Assembly (NCBI RefSeq): GCF_000720255.1
Contig: NZ_JOJE01000008.1
Location: 1 to 64,000, forward strand
Direction of reading: 5' to 3'
DNA from: Streptomyces griseus subsp. griseus
Lineage (GTDB): Bacteria > Actinomycetota > Actinomycetes > Streptomycetales > Streptomycetaceae
DNA length: 64,000 nucleotides
A program made the translations under genes and the position numbers. Below, one piece after another: positions 42,372 to 50,176 of the stretch (within the stretch, counting starts at the first letter, position 1; every line of letters starts with the position of its first letter). The notes below the pieces were generated by a model that saw only the letters and a list, made by a program, of their open reading frames with translations, was not told the DNA's origin and searched no databases.

Positions 42372-42805
42372 TCCTCTTCCTCCTTCCGGCGGGACGCCGT
42401 GGACTTCCGGGGACGAGGCCTGGACTCCGACCGGGACTCCGTCTGGCCCTCCTCACGTGCCTGCTTGAAGGCACCGGATATCGTCTCGGCGGCGCCGGAC
42501 AGCGCCCCCTTGGACTTGCCACGCGCGCCGGACTCGGTGATCTCGCCGACGAGGTCGGGCAGGCCGGGGTCCTTGCGCGGACCGGCCTCCAGGTCGAGGC
42601 GGTTGCACGCCTCGGCGAAGCGCAGGTAGGTGTCCACGCTGGCCACCACGACCCGTACGTCGATCTTCAGGATCTCGATGCCGACCAGCGACACGCGCAC
42701 GAACGCGTCGATCACGAGCCCCCTGTCGAGAACGAGCTCCAGTACGTCGTAGAGACCGCTACTGCCGCCTCCGCCGCCGGTCTGCTGTGCCGGGACAACG
42801 GTCAT
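42368..42805 (-). CDS. gvpA: Major gas vesicle protein GvpA (long C-terminal extension)
   Basis: A 145-residue structural protein. The GvpA core at about 17-75 is SGLYDVLELVLDRGLVIDAF then VRVSLVGIEILKIDVRVVVA and SVDTYLRFAEACNRLDL. True GvpA proteins are about 70-75 residues; here a charged 70-residue tail rich in Arg/Ser/Glu follows (RSESRPRPRKS), as in other Streptomyces. Whether such a protein can assemble a closed shell is an open question. It lies 58 bases downstream of gvpO. Confidence 0.95.
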   Translation of the reverse strand: MTVVPAQQTGGGGGSSGLYDVLELVLDRGLVIDAFVRVSLVGIEILKIDVRVVVASVDTYLRFAEACNRLDLEAGPRKDPGLPDLVGEITESGARGKSKGALSGAAETISGAFKQAREEGQTESRSESRPRPRKSTASRRKEEEE

Positions 42806-42863
42806 GCCGACCCTGCCTCCTTGTCCGTGGATTCGTGAACGGTTGGTGTCGCGGGCGGGCGGC

Positions 42864-43238
42864 CTAGCGGCCGCCGGGGCGATGTGCGTCTGCCCGCCCG
42901 CGTTCGTAGCGGCGAACGCGCCGGTAACCGGTGAGCTGTCCGGCGCCGTCGAGTTCGACCTGGTAGCTGGCCATCAGGCTCATCGTGTCGGGGACACGCT
43001 CCAGCTCCAGGACCTCGACCTCCAGCGACCAGCCGTCCTCCGTCTGCTCGAAGGACGAGACGCTCTCGGCGGCCATGCCGGTCAGCTCCTCGAGCTGGCC
43101 GCGCGCGTTGCGCAGCACCTCCATGGGGCTGGGCCGGTCGTCCGCCACGTTGCCGTCCTTACTGTCGTGACTGTCGTGATGCTGTCTGTCGTGAGGCCGT
43201 GCAGCTTGTGACTGCGATGTGTTCTTTGTGTTCGACAT
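42864..43238 (-). CDS. gvpO: Gas vesicle protein GvpO
   Basis: A 124-residue protein and the first gene of the gvp operon. The N-terminal 35 residues are polar and His/Asp-rich (HDRQHHDSHDSK). The GvpO domain follows (VLRNARGQLEELTGMAAESV; WSLEVEVLELERVPDTMSLM; YRRVRRYERGR). In haloarchaea GvpO is required for vesicle formation. GAAGAGGTGG precedes ATG 43238. A clear hairpin 64 bases upstream separates it from the LigD gene, so the operon should have its own promoter; I did not find a convincing one in the 60 bases available. Confidence 0.94.
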   Translation of the reverse strand: MSNTKNTSQSQAARPHDRQHHDSHDSKDGNVADDRPSPMEVLRNARGQLEELTGMAAESVSSFEQTEDGWSLEVEVLELERVPDTMSLMASYQVELDGAGQLTGYRRVRRYERGRADAHRPGGR

Positions 43239-43301
43239 GGCCACCTCTTCCTTCGGGTGGCCGCTTGGGCATTGGCCAAACATCCAGAAGGGCATGGGTC
43301 A

Positions 43302-43334
43302 GGACGGGAGGTGGTCGACGGCCACCTCCCGTCC
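43302..43334 (-). terminator. 13-bp hairpin between the LigD-polymerase gene and gvpO
   Basis: A perfect stem (GGACGGGAGGTGG and its complement) around a 7-base loop, 11 bases beyond the reverse-strand stop at 43345. It should end the NDH/transketolase/LigD operon before the gas vesicle operon begins. Confidence 0.65.
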
Positions 43335-43344
43335 GGTAGGTGGT

Positions 43345-44268
43345 TCAGCCACGCAACTTGTCAAGCCTGCGGCGCGCCGGTCCCAGGGCCCGGCCGGCCC
43401 GCAGCACGTCGGCCCAGGGCTTGCGGCGGGCCTGATCGACAGCGTCGGCGATGGTCCAGCGGCGGGCGTCGAGGTCCGGGGCGTCCAGCTGGGACCAGGC
43501 GATGGGGGTGGCGACGGGCGCGCCGGGCCGGGCCCGCACCGTGAAGGGCGCGACCGCCGTCTGCGCGTAGCCGTTGCGCTGCACGTCGAGGTAGAGCCGC
43601 TCGCCGCGCTCCTTCTTGCGGGCGGCCGTGGTGAGCCGGTCGGGGTGGGCGGCGGCGAGCGTGTCGGCCGTGTCCCGGGCGAACGCGCGCACCTCGTCGA
43701 AGTCGTGGCGGCCGTCGAGGGGCACGACGATGTGCAGCCCGCGCGAGCCGGTGGTCATCGGCGCGGAGGGCAGTTCCAGCTCGTCGAGCAGCGCGTGCAG
43801 CAGCCGGGCCGCCTCCCGCACCGCGGGGAAGTCGTCCCCGGCGGGGTCGAGGTCGAAGACCATGCGGTCCGGCCGGTCGAGGCTGTCGACGCGGGACAGC
43901 CAGCGGTGCAGGGTGAGGCCGGCCTGGTCGGCGAGGTGGACGAGGGTGGCGGTGTCGTCGCAGACGGTGTGACAGACCGTGCCGCCCTCCTTGGCCACCT
44001 CGACGCGGGTGATCCACTCCGGGTAGCTCTCCGGGGTGTTCTTCTGCATGAATCCGGGGCCGTCGATGCCGTCCGGGTGCCGCTCCACCATCAGCGGGCG
44101 GCCCCGCAGGTGCGGCAGCATGAACGGGGCGACGGCCCGGTGGTAGTCGACGAGATCGCCCTTGGTGTACTCCTTGGTGCACCCGCCGCCGGGGAAGAGC
44201 ACCTTGTCGGGCCGGTGCACCCGCACCGAGCGCCGCCCGGCCCGTACGGTCCGCGAGTCGTCGCTCAC
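43345..44268 (-). CDS. LigD polymerase/primase-domain protein
   Basis: A 307-residue stand-alone LigD polymerase domain of the archaeo-eukaryotic primase superfamily. Key features are DKVLFPGGGCTKGD-like DKVLFPGGGCTKEYTKGDLV, RPLMVERHPDGIDGPGFMQK, the metal-binding DLD of MVFDLDPAGDDF, and TTGSRGLHIVVPL. The protein fills gaps and adds nucleotides at DNA ends in non-homologous end joining, normally with Ku and a ligase. Neither is encoded here. ATG 44268 overlaps the transketolase stop (ATGA), so it is translated from the same message. Confidence 0.92.
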   Translation of the reverse strand: MSDDSRTVRAGRRSVRVHRPDKVLFPGGGCTKEYTKGDLVDYHRAVAPFMLPHLRGRPLMVERHPDGIDGPGFMQKNTPESYPEWITRVEVAKEGGTVCHTVCDDTATLVHLADQAGLTLHRWLSRVDSLDRPDRMVFDLDPAGDDFPAVREAARLLHALLDELELPSAPMTTGSRGLHIVVPLDGRHDFDEVRAFARDTADTLAAAHPDRLTTAARKKERGERLYLDVQRNGYAQTAVAPFTVRARPGAPVATPIAWSQLDAPDLDARRWTIADAVDQARRKPWADVLRAGRALGPARRRLDKLRG

Positions 44269-46124
44269 GACACGATCGCCTGCTCCACCAGGAGCCGGGC
44301 GGCCGCCGCGATCGACTCGGCGTCGATGCCCGCCGCGTGCAGCTGCTCGTCCGGGGACGCCGAGCCCGGCATCGTACGGACGGCGAGCCGTACCAGGCGC
44401 GGTACGGGGCGTCCGTCGAGGAAGGCGTCGAGAACAGCGTCTCCGAGCCCGCCCTCCTCGTGGTGGTCCTCCACCGTGAGCAGGCAGCCCGTGTCCTCGG
44501 CCGCCTGGCGCAGGGTGGCCCGGTCGACCGGCTTGACCGAGTACAGGTCGACGACCCGGACGCGGATGCCCTCGCGCTCCAGCGTGTCGGCGGCGGCCAG
44601 CGCCTCGTGGAGCGTGACGCCCGCGGCGACCACGGTCAGCCGGTCCTCGTCGGAGGAGCGCAGCACCTTGCTGCCGCCGACCGGGAACTCCTCGTCGGGG
44701 CCGTAGATCACCGGGCTCTCACCGCGGGAGGTCCGCAGATAGCGGATGCCGTCCAGGTCGGCCATCGCCTCGACCAGACGCGCGGTCTGGTTGGCGTCGC
44801 ACGGGTACAGCACGGTCGAGCCGTGCACCGCGCGGAACATCGCCAGGTCCTCCAGGCCCATCTGCGAGGGCCCGTCCTGTCCGATGGCGACACCCGCGTG
44901 GGAGCCGACCAGGTTGATGCCGGCACCGCTGATCGAGGCCATGCGCACGAAGTCGTACGCGCGCGTCAGGAACGCCGCGAACGTCGAGGCATACGGCACC
45001 CAGCCGCGCGTCGACAGCCCCACCGCGGTGGCGACGAGCTGCTGCTCGGCGATGTAGCACTCGAAGTAGCGCTCTGGGTGCTCCTTGGCGAAGAACTCCG
45101 CGCGGGTGGAGTCGCCGACCTCACCGTCCAGGGCGACGACGTCGCCGCGTCCGCTGCCGAGAGCGGCGAGCGCCTGGCCGAAGGCGTCGCGGGTGGCGAC
45201 GCCCTTCTCGGAGTCCCCCTGGTCGAAGCGGGGCAGTTCCACGTGCCCGGCGCTCACCGCGTGCAGCAGGCGGGCGGCCGGCGGCTCCTGCACCTCGACG
45301 CGGATGTCGCGGACCCCGCCGAGCTCCTCGATGGCATCGTCGGCGTTCTTCAGCGGCTTGCCGTGCAGGCCCTCGCGGTCCTCGGTGTCGGCCACGCCCT
45401 TGCCCTTGAGTGTGCGGGCGAGGATGGCGGTCGGCTGGCCCTTGGTGGAGGCGGCCTCGCCGTAGGCGCGGTCGACGGCGTCCACGTCGTGGCCGTCGAT
45501 CTCGACGGTGTGCCAGCCGAACGCCTGGAAGCGGCGCGCATAGGCGTCGAGGTCGTGGCCGTGCCGGGTCGGGCCCCGCTGGCCGAGCCGGTTCACGTCG
45601 ACGATCACGGTGAGGTTGTCGAGGTGCTCGTGGCCCGCGTGCTCGGCGGCCTCCCAGACGGAGCCCTCGGCGAGCTCGCTGTCACCGCACAGCACCCACA
45701 CCCGGTACTCGGTCCGGTCCAGCCGCTTGCCGGCCAGCGCGATACCGACCCCGACGGGCAGCCCCTGGCCGAGCGAGCCGGTGGCCGTCTCCACCCACGG
45801 CAGCCGCTGGGGCGTGGGGTGCCCCTCCAGACGGCTGCCGAGCTTGCGGTACGTGGTCAGCAGCTCGTCCTCGTCGATGGCTCCGGCCGCCTTGTAGGCG
45901 GAGTACAGCAACGGCGAGGCGTGGCCCTTGGACAGGACGAAGCGGTCGTTGGCGGGGTGGGCGGGGCGGTCGAAGTCGTAGCGGAAGTGGTTGGCGAGCA
46001 GTACGGCCATCAGGTCCGCGGCGGACATCGAGGAGGTCGGATGCCCCGAGCCGGCGGCGGCCGCGGCCCGGACGCTGTCCACGCGCAGCTGCTGGCCGAG
46101 TTCGACGAGTTCACCGGTGTTCAT
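44265..46124 (-). CDS. tkt: Transketolase
   Basis: A 619-residue TPP-dependent transketolase. AAAAGSGHPTSSMSAADLMA, DRFVLSKGHASPLLYSAYKA and GSLGQGLPVGVGIALAGKRL are the N-terminal TPP/substrate signature, VLCGDSELAEGSVWEA the metal-TPP motif (GDSE), and SHAGVAIGQDGPSQMGLEDL the pyrimidine domain. It moves two-carbon ketol units in the pentose phosphate pathway. Coupled by ATGA overlaps to the NDH-type gene upstream and the LigD gene downstream, it is probably a second, stress-controlled copy rather than the housekeeping enzyme next to transaldolase. Confidence 0.93.
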   Translation of the reverse strand: MNTGELVELGQQLRVDSVRAAAAAGSGHPTSSMSAADLMAVLLANHFRYDFDRPAHPANDRFVLSKGHASPLLYSAYKAAGAIDEDELLTTYRKLGSRLEGHPTPQRLPWVETATGSLGQGLPVGVGIALAGKRLDRTEYRVWVLCGDSELAEGSVWEAAEHAGHEHLDNLTVIVDVNRLGQRGPTRHGHDLDAYARRFQAFGWHTVEIDGHDVDAVDRAYGEAASTKGQPTAILARTLKGKGVADTEDREGLHGKPLKNADDAIEELGGVRDIRVEVQEPPAARLLHAVSAGHVELPRFDQGDSEKGVATRDAFGQALAALGSGRGDVVALDGEVGDSTRAEFFAKEHPERYFECYIAEQQLVATAVGLSTRGWVPYASTFAAFLTRAYDFVRMASISGAGINLVGSHAGVAIGQDGPSQMGLEDLAMFRAVHGSTVLYPCDANQTARLVEAMADLDGIRYLRTSRGESPVIYGPDEEFPVGGSKVLRSSDEDRLTVVAAGVTLHEALAAADTLEREGIRVRVVDLYSVKPVDRATLRQAAEDTGCLLTVEDHHEEGGLGDAVLDAFLDGRPVPRLVRLAVRTMPGSASPDEQLHAAGIDAESIAAAARLLVEQAIVS

Positions 46125-47860
46125 GAGTCTCCTTCCGCTTGCGCGGGGGTGTCGTTTCGCTTCACTGGCCCCGGGGCGGGCTGCTCCTGGGCGGACTCGG
46201 GGCCGGGCTGGTTCTTCGCGGGCTCGCCGCCGGGCTGGTTCTTCGCCGGCTCGCCGCCGGGCTGATTCCTCGCGGGCTCGCCGCCGGGCTGGTTCTTCCC
46301 CGGCTCGCCGCCGCGCTGATTCCTCGCGGGCTCGCCGTCCGGCTGCGCCTTCGCGGGCTCACCGTTGTCGTCCGGCGGGTGCGTGTCTGCCTCCGTCGCC
46401 GCGCCCGGTCCCGTCCGCGTCTTCCGCTGCCGTTGCTTCGCCTGCTTGCCGTGCTTCTCCTGCTTCTCCTGCTTCTCCTGCTTGCCCTGCTTCTGCGGCT
46501 GCTTCCGCGGCTGCTTCCGCTGCTCCTGTCCCTCGCGGCGTTCCCCGCCCTCCGGGCCGCCCGGGACCCGGGCCAGTTCCGGTGAGGACGTGTCCAGGGG
46601 GACCGACCAGGACCGTACGAGGCCCAGCTGGACGGCCTGGCGGGGCAGGGCCGCGTCCAGGAGCCAGTCGGCGGCGACCCGGACGCGGTTGCCGGGCATC
46701 GCCGCCAGGTGGTAGCCGCGGGTGACCAGGCCGGCCGCCGGACCGGAGAGGGAAACGCCGAGCGGGTTGGCGGCGGCCTTCGCCCCGCCGAGGTCCACGA
46801 CGAACCCCATGTCGCTGTGGCGGTAGGGCTTCCGCTCCCCCACCCCGAGGGACGCGGCGACGTTGTGGGCGCAGACCTTGCCGTGCCGCCACGCGTGCTG
46901 CGCGGTCATCGGCGTGTACTGGCCCGGCCGGCTCAGGTCGGGGACGGCGGCCGCGTCCCCGCACGCGAACACCTCCGGCCGCCCCGGCACCTGGAGGTAG
47001 GGGTCGACGAGCAGCCGACCGCGTTCCAGGGGCAGCCCGAGGGACTCGGCGAGCGGATCGGGCCGTACGCCCACGCACCACACCACCGTGCGGGTCGGGA
47101 CGAACTCGCCGTCGGTCAGCAGCACCCCGTCCGGCGTGGCCTCCTTCACGGAGGTCCCCATCCGCACGTCGACGCCCCGCTGTCGCAGTACCTCGTCGGC
47201 GGTGCGCGAGAGCCTCTCGTCCAGCTCCGGCAGCACGCGGGGTGCGATGTCCAGCAGCATCCAGCGCGGCCGCATGCCCTCCCGCAGGGGATGTTTGCGG
47301 ACCTGCGCGTCGGTGAACAGCTGCCCGTGCGCGGCCACCTCGGTCCCGGTGTAGCCCGCGCCGACCACGACGAAGGTGCACCGCGCGGCGCAGTTCCCCG
47401 GGTCGTCGGAGGCGGCCGCGAGCTCCACCTGCCGGGTCACGTGGTCGCGCAGGTACAGCGCCTCGGGCAGCCCGCGGAAGCCGTGCGCGTGCTCGGCGAC
47501 CCCGGGGATCGGCAGCAGCTTGTTGGCGCTGCCGACGGCGATCACGAGCCGGTCGTACTCCAGCGTGCCCTCGCCGCCCTCGGGGTCGGTGTAGTGCACG
47601 CTGCGCGCGTCGAGGTCGATGCCGTCGGCCTCGCCGAGCACCAGCCGTACGCGGGGCAGGGTGCCGGAGATCGACACGGTGACCCGGCGGGGTTCGAGGA
47701 TGCCGGAGGCCACCTGGGGCAACAGGGGCAGGTACAGGAAGTAGTCCGTCGGGTTGAGCAGGGTGATGTCGGCCTTGCCCCGGGACATCCGCGACAGCGT
47801 GCGGGCCGTGCGGTACCCGGCGAAGCCGGCACCGACGATCAGGATGCGGGGTCGACTCAC
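46121..47860 (-). CDS. FAD-dependent NADH dehydrogenase-like protein (NDH-2 type) with repetitive C-terminal tail
   Basis: A 579-residue protein. The first 410 residues form a two-dinucleotide-domain flavoprotein: ILIVGAGFAGYRTARTLSRM (FAD), YDRLVIAVGSANKLLPIPG, VVVGAGYTGTEVAAHGQLF (NADH) and VFACGDAAAVPDLSRPGQY. This is the NDH-2/Ndh layout, feeding electrons into menaquinone. The final 150 residues are low complexity: a Lys/Gln run (KQEKQEKQEKHGKQAKQ), then four or five copies of a nine-residue GGEPAKNQP unit. The tail may bind nucleic acid or partners. GTG 47860 follows GGAGG. A stress-type promoter lies 65 bases upstream. Confidence 0.88.
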   Translation of the reverse strand: MSRPRILIVGAGFAGYRTARTLSRMSRGKADITLLNPTDYFLYLPLLPQVASGILEPRRVTVSISGTLPRVRLVLGEADGIDLDARSVHYTDPEGGEGTLEYDRLVIAVGSANKLLPIPGVAEHAHGFRGLPEALYLRDHVTRQVELAAASDDPGNCAARCTFVVVGAGYTGTEVAAHGQLFTDAQVRKHPLREGMRPRWMLLDIAPRVLPELDERLSRTADEVLRQRGVDVRMGTSVKEATPDGVLLTDGEFVPTRTVVWCVGVRPDPLAESLGLPLERGRLLVDPYLQVPGRPEVFACGDAAAVPDLSRPGQYTPMTAQHAWRHGKVCAHNVAASLGVGERKPYRHSDMGFVVDLGGAKAAANPLGVSLSGPAAGLVTRGYHLAAMPGNRVRVAADWLLDAALPRQAVQLGLVRSWSVPLDTSSPELARVPGGPEGGERREGQEQRKQPRKQPQKQGKQEKQEKQEKHGKQAKQRQRKTRTGPGAATEADTHPPDDNGEPAKAQPDGEPARNQRGGEPGKNQPGGEPARNQPGGEPAKNQPGGEPAKNQPGPESAQEQPAPGPVKRNDTPAQAEGDS

Positions 47861-47924
47861 GGTTCGCCTCCGGCGATGGGCGCGTACGAGGGCGTACGGC
47901 GTTGGCGCGTACGAGGTTTTCCGC

Positions 47925-47949
47925 GTCCCCCTGGCCGGGGCGCCCAAAC
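47925..47949 (-). promoter_or_regulatory. SigB-type promoter candidate for the NDH-transketolase-LigD operon
   Basis: On the reverse strand: GTTT (47949-47946), 15 bases, GGGGAC (47930-47925). It has one mismatch to the GGGTAC -10 element, with correct spacing, 65 bases upstream of GTG 47860. It is arranged back to back with the forward site at 47957-47981. Confidence 0.45.
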
Positions 47950-47956
47950 GTCCGCC

Positions 47957-47981
47957 GGTTTCCGGCCCGGCCGCCGGGTAC
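47957..47981 (+). promoter_or_regulatory. SigB-type promoter for the LLM oxidoreductase gene
   Basis: GGTT, 15 bases, GGGTAC: an exact match to the GNNT-N14-16-GGGTAC form, 45 bases upstream of ATG 48027. Confidence 0.62.
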
Positions 47982-48026
47982 TCGGTCGGCGTCCCACTGA
48001 CCCGCCCCGTCGCGGAGGTACCCCCC

Positions 48027-48992
48027 ATGCCCGAATACGGCTACTTCCTGTCCTGCGAGGAGTTCGGCCCCGCGGATCTCGTCGAGCAGGCGAGGATGGC
48101 CGAGCAGGCCGGATTCCAGTCGTTGTGGATCTCCGACCACTACCACCCGTGGAACGACGCCCAGGGGCAAAGCCCCTTCGTGTGGTCGGTGATCGGCGCG
48201 ATCTCGGAGGCGGTGTCACTGCCGATCGAGACGGCGGTCACCTGCCCGACGGTCCGGATCCACCCGGCGGTGGTGGCGCAGGCCGCCGCGACCAGCGCGG
48301 TGATGACCAACGGCCGGTTCCGGCTCGGTGTCGGCTCGGGCGAGGCGCTGAACGAGCACATCCTCGGTCATGTGTGGCCGCCGGCGACGGTCCGCCTGGA
48401 GATGCTGGAGGAGTCGATCCAGATCATGCGCCGGCTGTTCACCGGCGAGGAGGTCACCCACCACGGCACCCACTACACGGTGGAGAACGCCCGCCTGTAC
48501 ACGGTCCCCGACGAGCCCGTCCCGATCGACATCTCCGGTTTCGGCCCGGCGGCGACCTCGCTCGCGGCCCGCGTCGGCGACGGCTACATCACGATGATGC
48601 CCGAGGAGTCGATGGTGGAGCAGTTCCGCAAGGGCGGCGGGGGCACCAAGCCCGTGATCGGCGGCACGAAGGTCTGCTACGGCACCGACCGCGACGAGGC
48701 CGTGCGCACCGTCCGGCGCCTGTGGTTCAACCAGTTCCTGCCCGGTGAGATGGGCCAGATCCTGCCCTCGCCGAAGCACTTCGAGCAGCTCGGGCCGCTG
48801 GTCACCGAGGAGATGGTGCGCGAGAAGGCGGTGTGCGGGGACGACGTCGACGAGCACGTCGGCGCACTGAACGCCTTCGCCGAGGCGGGCTTCGACCGGG
48901 TCTACGTGAACCAGATCGGCCCCGACCAGCGCGCGTTCTTCGACTTCTACCGTACGAAGGTGCTGCCGCAACTCCAGCACGACGACCGCTGA
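48027..48992 (+). CDS. LLM-class F420-dependent oxidoreductase
   Basis: A 321-residue luciferase-like TIM-barrel enzyme. EQAGFQSLWISDHYHPWNDA, TCPTVRIHPAVVAQAAATSA and GRFRLGVGSGEALNEHILG are typical of the F420-dependent glucose-6-phosphate dehydrogenase-like group (FGD relatives). The substrate is not determinable; sugars or redox-active small molecules are possible. CGGAGG precedes ATG 48027. It is transcribed as a single gene ending at a strong hairpin. Confidence 0.88.
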   Translation: MPEYGYFLSCEEFGPADLVEQARMAEQAGFQSLWISDHYHPWNDAQGQSPFVWSVIGAISEAVSLPIETAVTCPTVRIHPAVVAQAAATSAVMTNGRFRLGVGSGEALNEHILGHVWPPATVRLEMLEESIQIMRRLFTGEEVTHHGTHYTVENARLYTVPDEPVPIDISGFGPAATSLAARVGDGYITMMPEESMVEQFRKGGGGTKPVIGGTKVCYGTDRDEAVRTVRRLWFNQFLPGEMGQILPSPKHFEQLGPLVTEEMVREKAVCGDDVDEHVGALNAFAEAGFDRVYVNQIGPDQRAFFDFYRTKVLPQLQHDDR

Positions 48993-49016
48993 GCACTGAG
49001 GCCACCACGGCATGAC

Positions 49017-49048
49017 AGCGGGCCCCGTCCGGGGCCCGCTGCTTCCTT
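49017..49048 (+). terminator. Hairpin terminator after the LLM oxidoreductase gene
   Basis: A perfect 10-bp stem (AGCGGGCCCC / GGGGCCCGCT) with a 4-base loop, followed by GCTTCCTTCC, 24 bases after the stop. Beyond it, to 49110, lie short repeats of CTCTTCGGGC, also near the end of the converging SDR gene. Confidence 0.8.
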
Positions 49049-49114
49049 CCGTGCTCTCCGTGCTCTCTTCGGGCCGTGCTCTCTTCGGGCCTTGCTCTCT
49101 TCGGGCTCTTCGAG

Positions 49115-50170
49115 CTAGGTCCGTTGCAACGCCGCCCAGCCGCGACGGCGCAGACCGACGGTCGCCACGGCACCCAGCCCGCCGACGAGCAGCCCCATGC
49201 CGACCCTCCCCCGGTTCCGCGAGGCCCACTCCTGCGCGCTCCCGGACGCCGCCTCCCCGTCGAAACGCCCGTGCGCCCCGAAGTCGTGCCCGTGCGGCCC
49301 GTCGGCAGGGCTCCACAGGTTGCCGGGCCCTTGGTGGCTTCCCTCGTCCTGCTGCGCGTCGAACCCGGTCCGCCCGAGATACCGGTCCAGGATCCCCGGC
49401 ATCACCGCGTTGGCGATGAGCGTCGCCGCCGTGGAGCCCCCGACCCAGTACTCCCGCCGCCGCCCGTGCGCGGCGGCGTGCACGATCGCCCGGGCCGCGA
49501 CCTCCGGCTGGTACACCGGAGCCACCGGCCGCGCCCGGCCCGGCATCCGGTTCAACACCCACTCGAACTGCGGGGTGTTGACCGCCGGCAGCTGCACCAT
49601 CGTCGTACGGACTCCGCTGCGGCTGTGCAGCAACTCGCAGCGCAGCGACTCGTTGAAGCCCTGGATCGCGTGCTTCGCCCCGCAGTACGCCGACTGCAAC
49701 GGCACCCCGCGATACGCCAGCGCGGAGCCGACCTGCACGATCGTGCCCTTGTCGCGCGGCAGCATGTGCCGCAGTGCGGCCCTGGTGCCGAAGACGTAGC
49801 CCAGGTACGTCACTTCGGTCACCCGGCGGAACTCGTCCGGGTTGATCTCGGTGAACGGCGCGAAGACGCCGGAGAAGGCGTTGTTGACCCACACGTCGAT
49901 GTGGCCGAACGCGTCGGCCACCTTCTGCGCCGCGTCGTCGACCGCCTTCGCGTCGGACATGTCGACGGTGACGACGAGCGCCTCACCGCCGGCCCGCTCC
50001 ACCTCGTCGGCAGCGGCGGCGAGGCCCTCGCGTCCCCGGGCCAGCAGGGCGACCCGGTCGCCCCGCGCGGCGAAGGCCAGCGCCGTCGCCCGGCCCACGC
50101 CGCCGCTGGCACCGGTCACCACGACGGCCCTGCGCCGCTTCGTCAGTGGTCCCGTCCAGGAGGTGCGCAT
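49115..50170 (-). CDS. Short-chain dehydrogenase with C-terminal membrane helix
   Basis: A 351-residue classical SDR. The cofactor motif is VVTGASGGVGRATALAFAAR, the structural NNAFSG follows, and the catalytic set is Ser in VQVGSALAYRG with YCGAKHA (YxxxK). About 100 extra residues follow the core, ending in a hydrophobic segment (VGMGLLVGGLGAVATVGLR), so the enzyme is likely tethered to the membrane. The substrate is unknown. It begins 6 bases after the stop of the holin-like gene. Confidence 0.9.
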   Translation of the reverse strand: MRTSWTGPLTKRRRAVVVTGASGGVGRATALAFAARGDRVALLARGREGLAAAADEVERAGGEALVVTVDMSDAKAVDDAAQKVADAFGHIDVWVNNAFSGVFAPFTEINPDEFRRVTEVTYLGYVFGTRAALRHMLPRDKGTIVQVGSALAYRGVPLQSAYCGAKHAIQGFNESLRCELLHSRSGVRTTMVQLPAVNTPQFEWVLNRMPGRARPVAPVYQPEVAARAIVHAAAHGRRREYWVGGSTAATLIANAVMPGILDRYLGRTGFDAQQDEGSHQGPGNLWSPADGPHGHDFGAHGRFDGEAASGSAQEWASRNRGRVGMGLLVGGLGAVATVGLRRRGWAALQRT

Positions 50171-50176
50171 ACGGCA

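Noticed and set aside
43239..43300. SigB-type promoter for the gas vesicle operon
   Set aside because: GTTT occurs on the reverse strand but there is no GGGTA-like element at 14-16 bases, so I did not call it.
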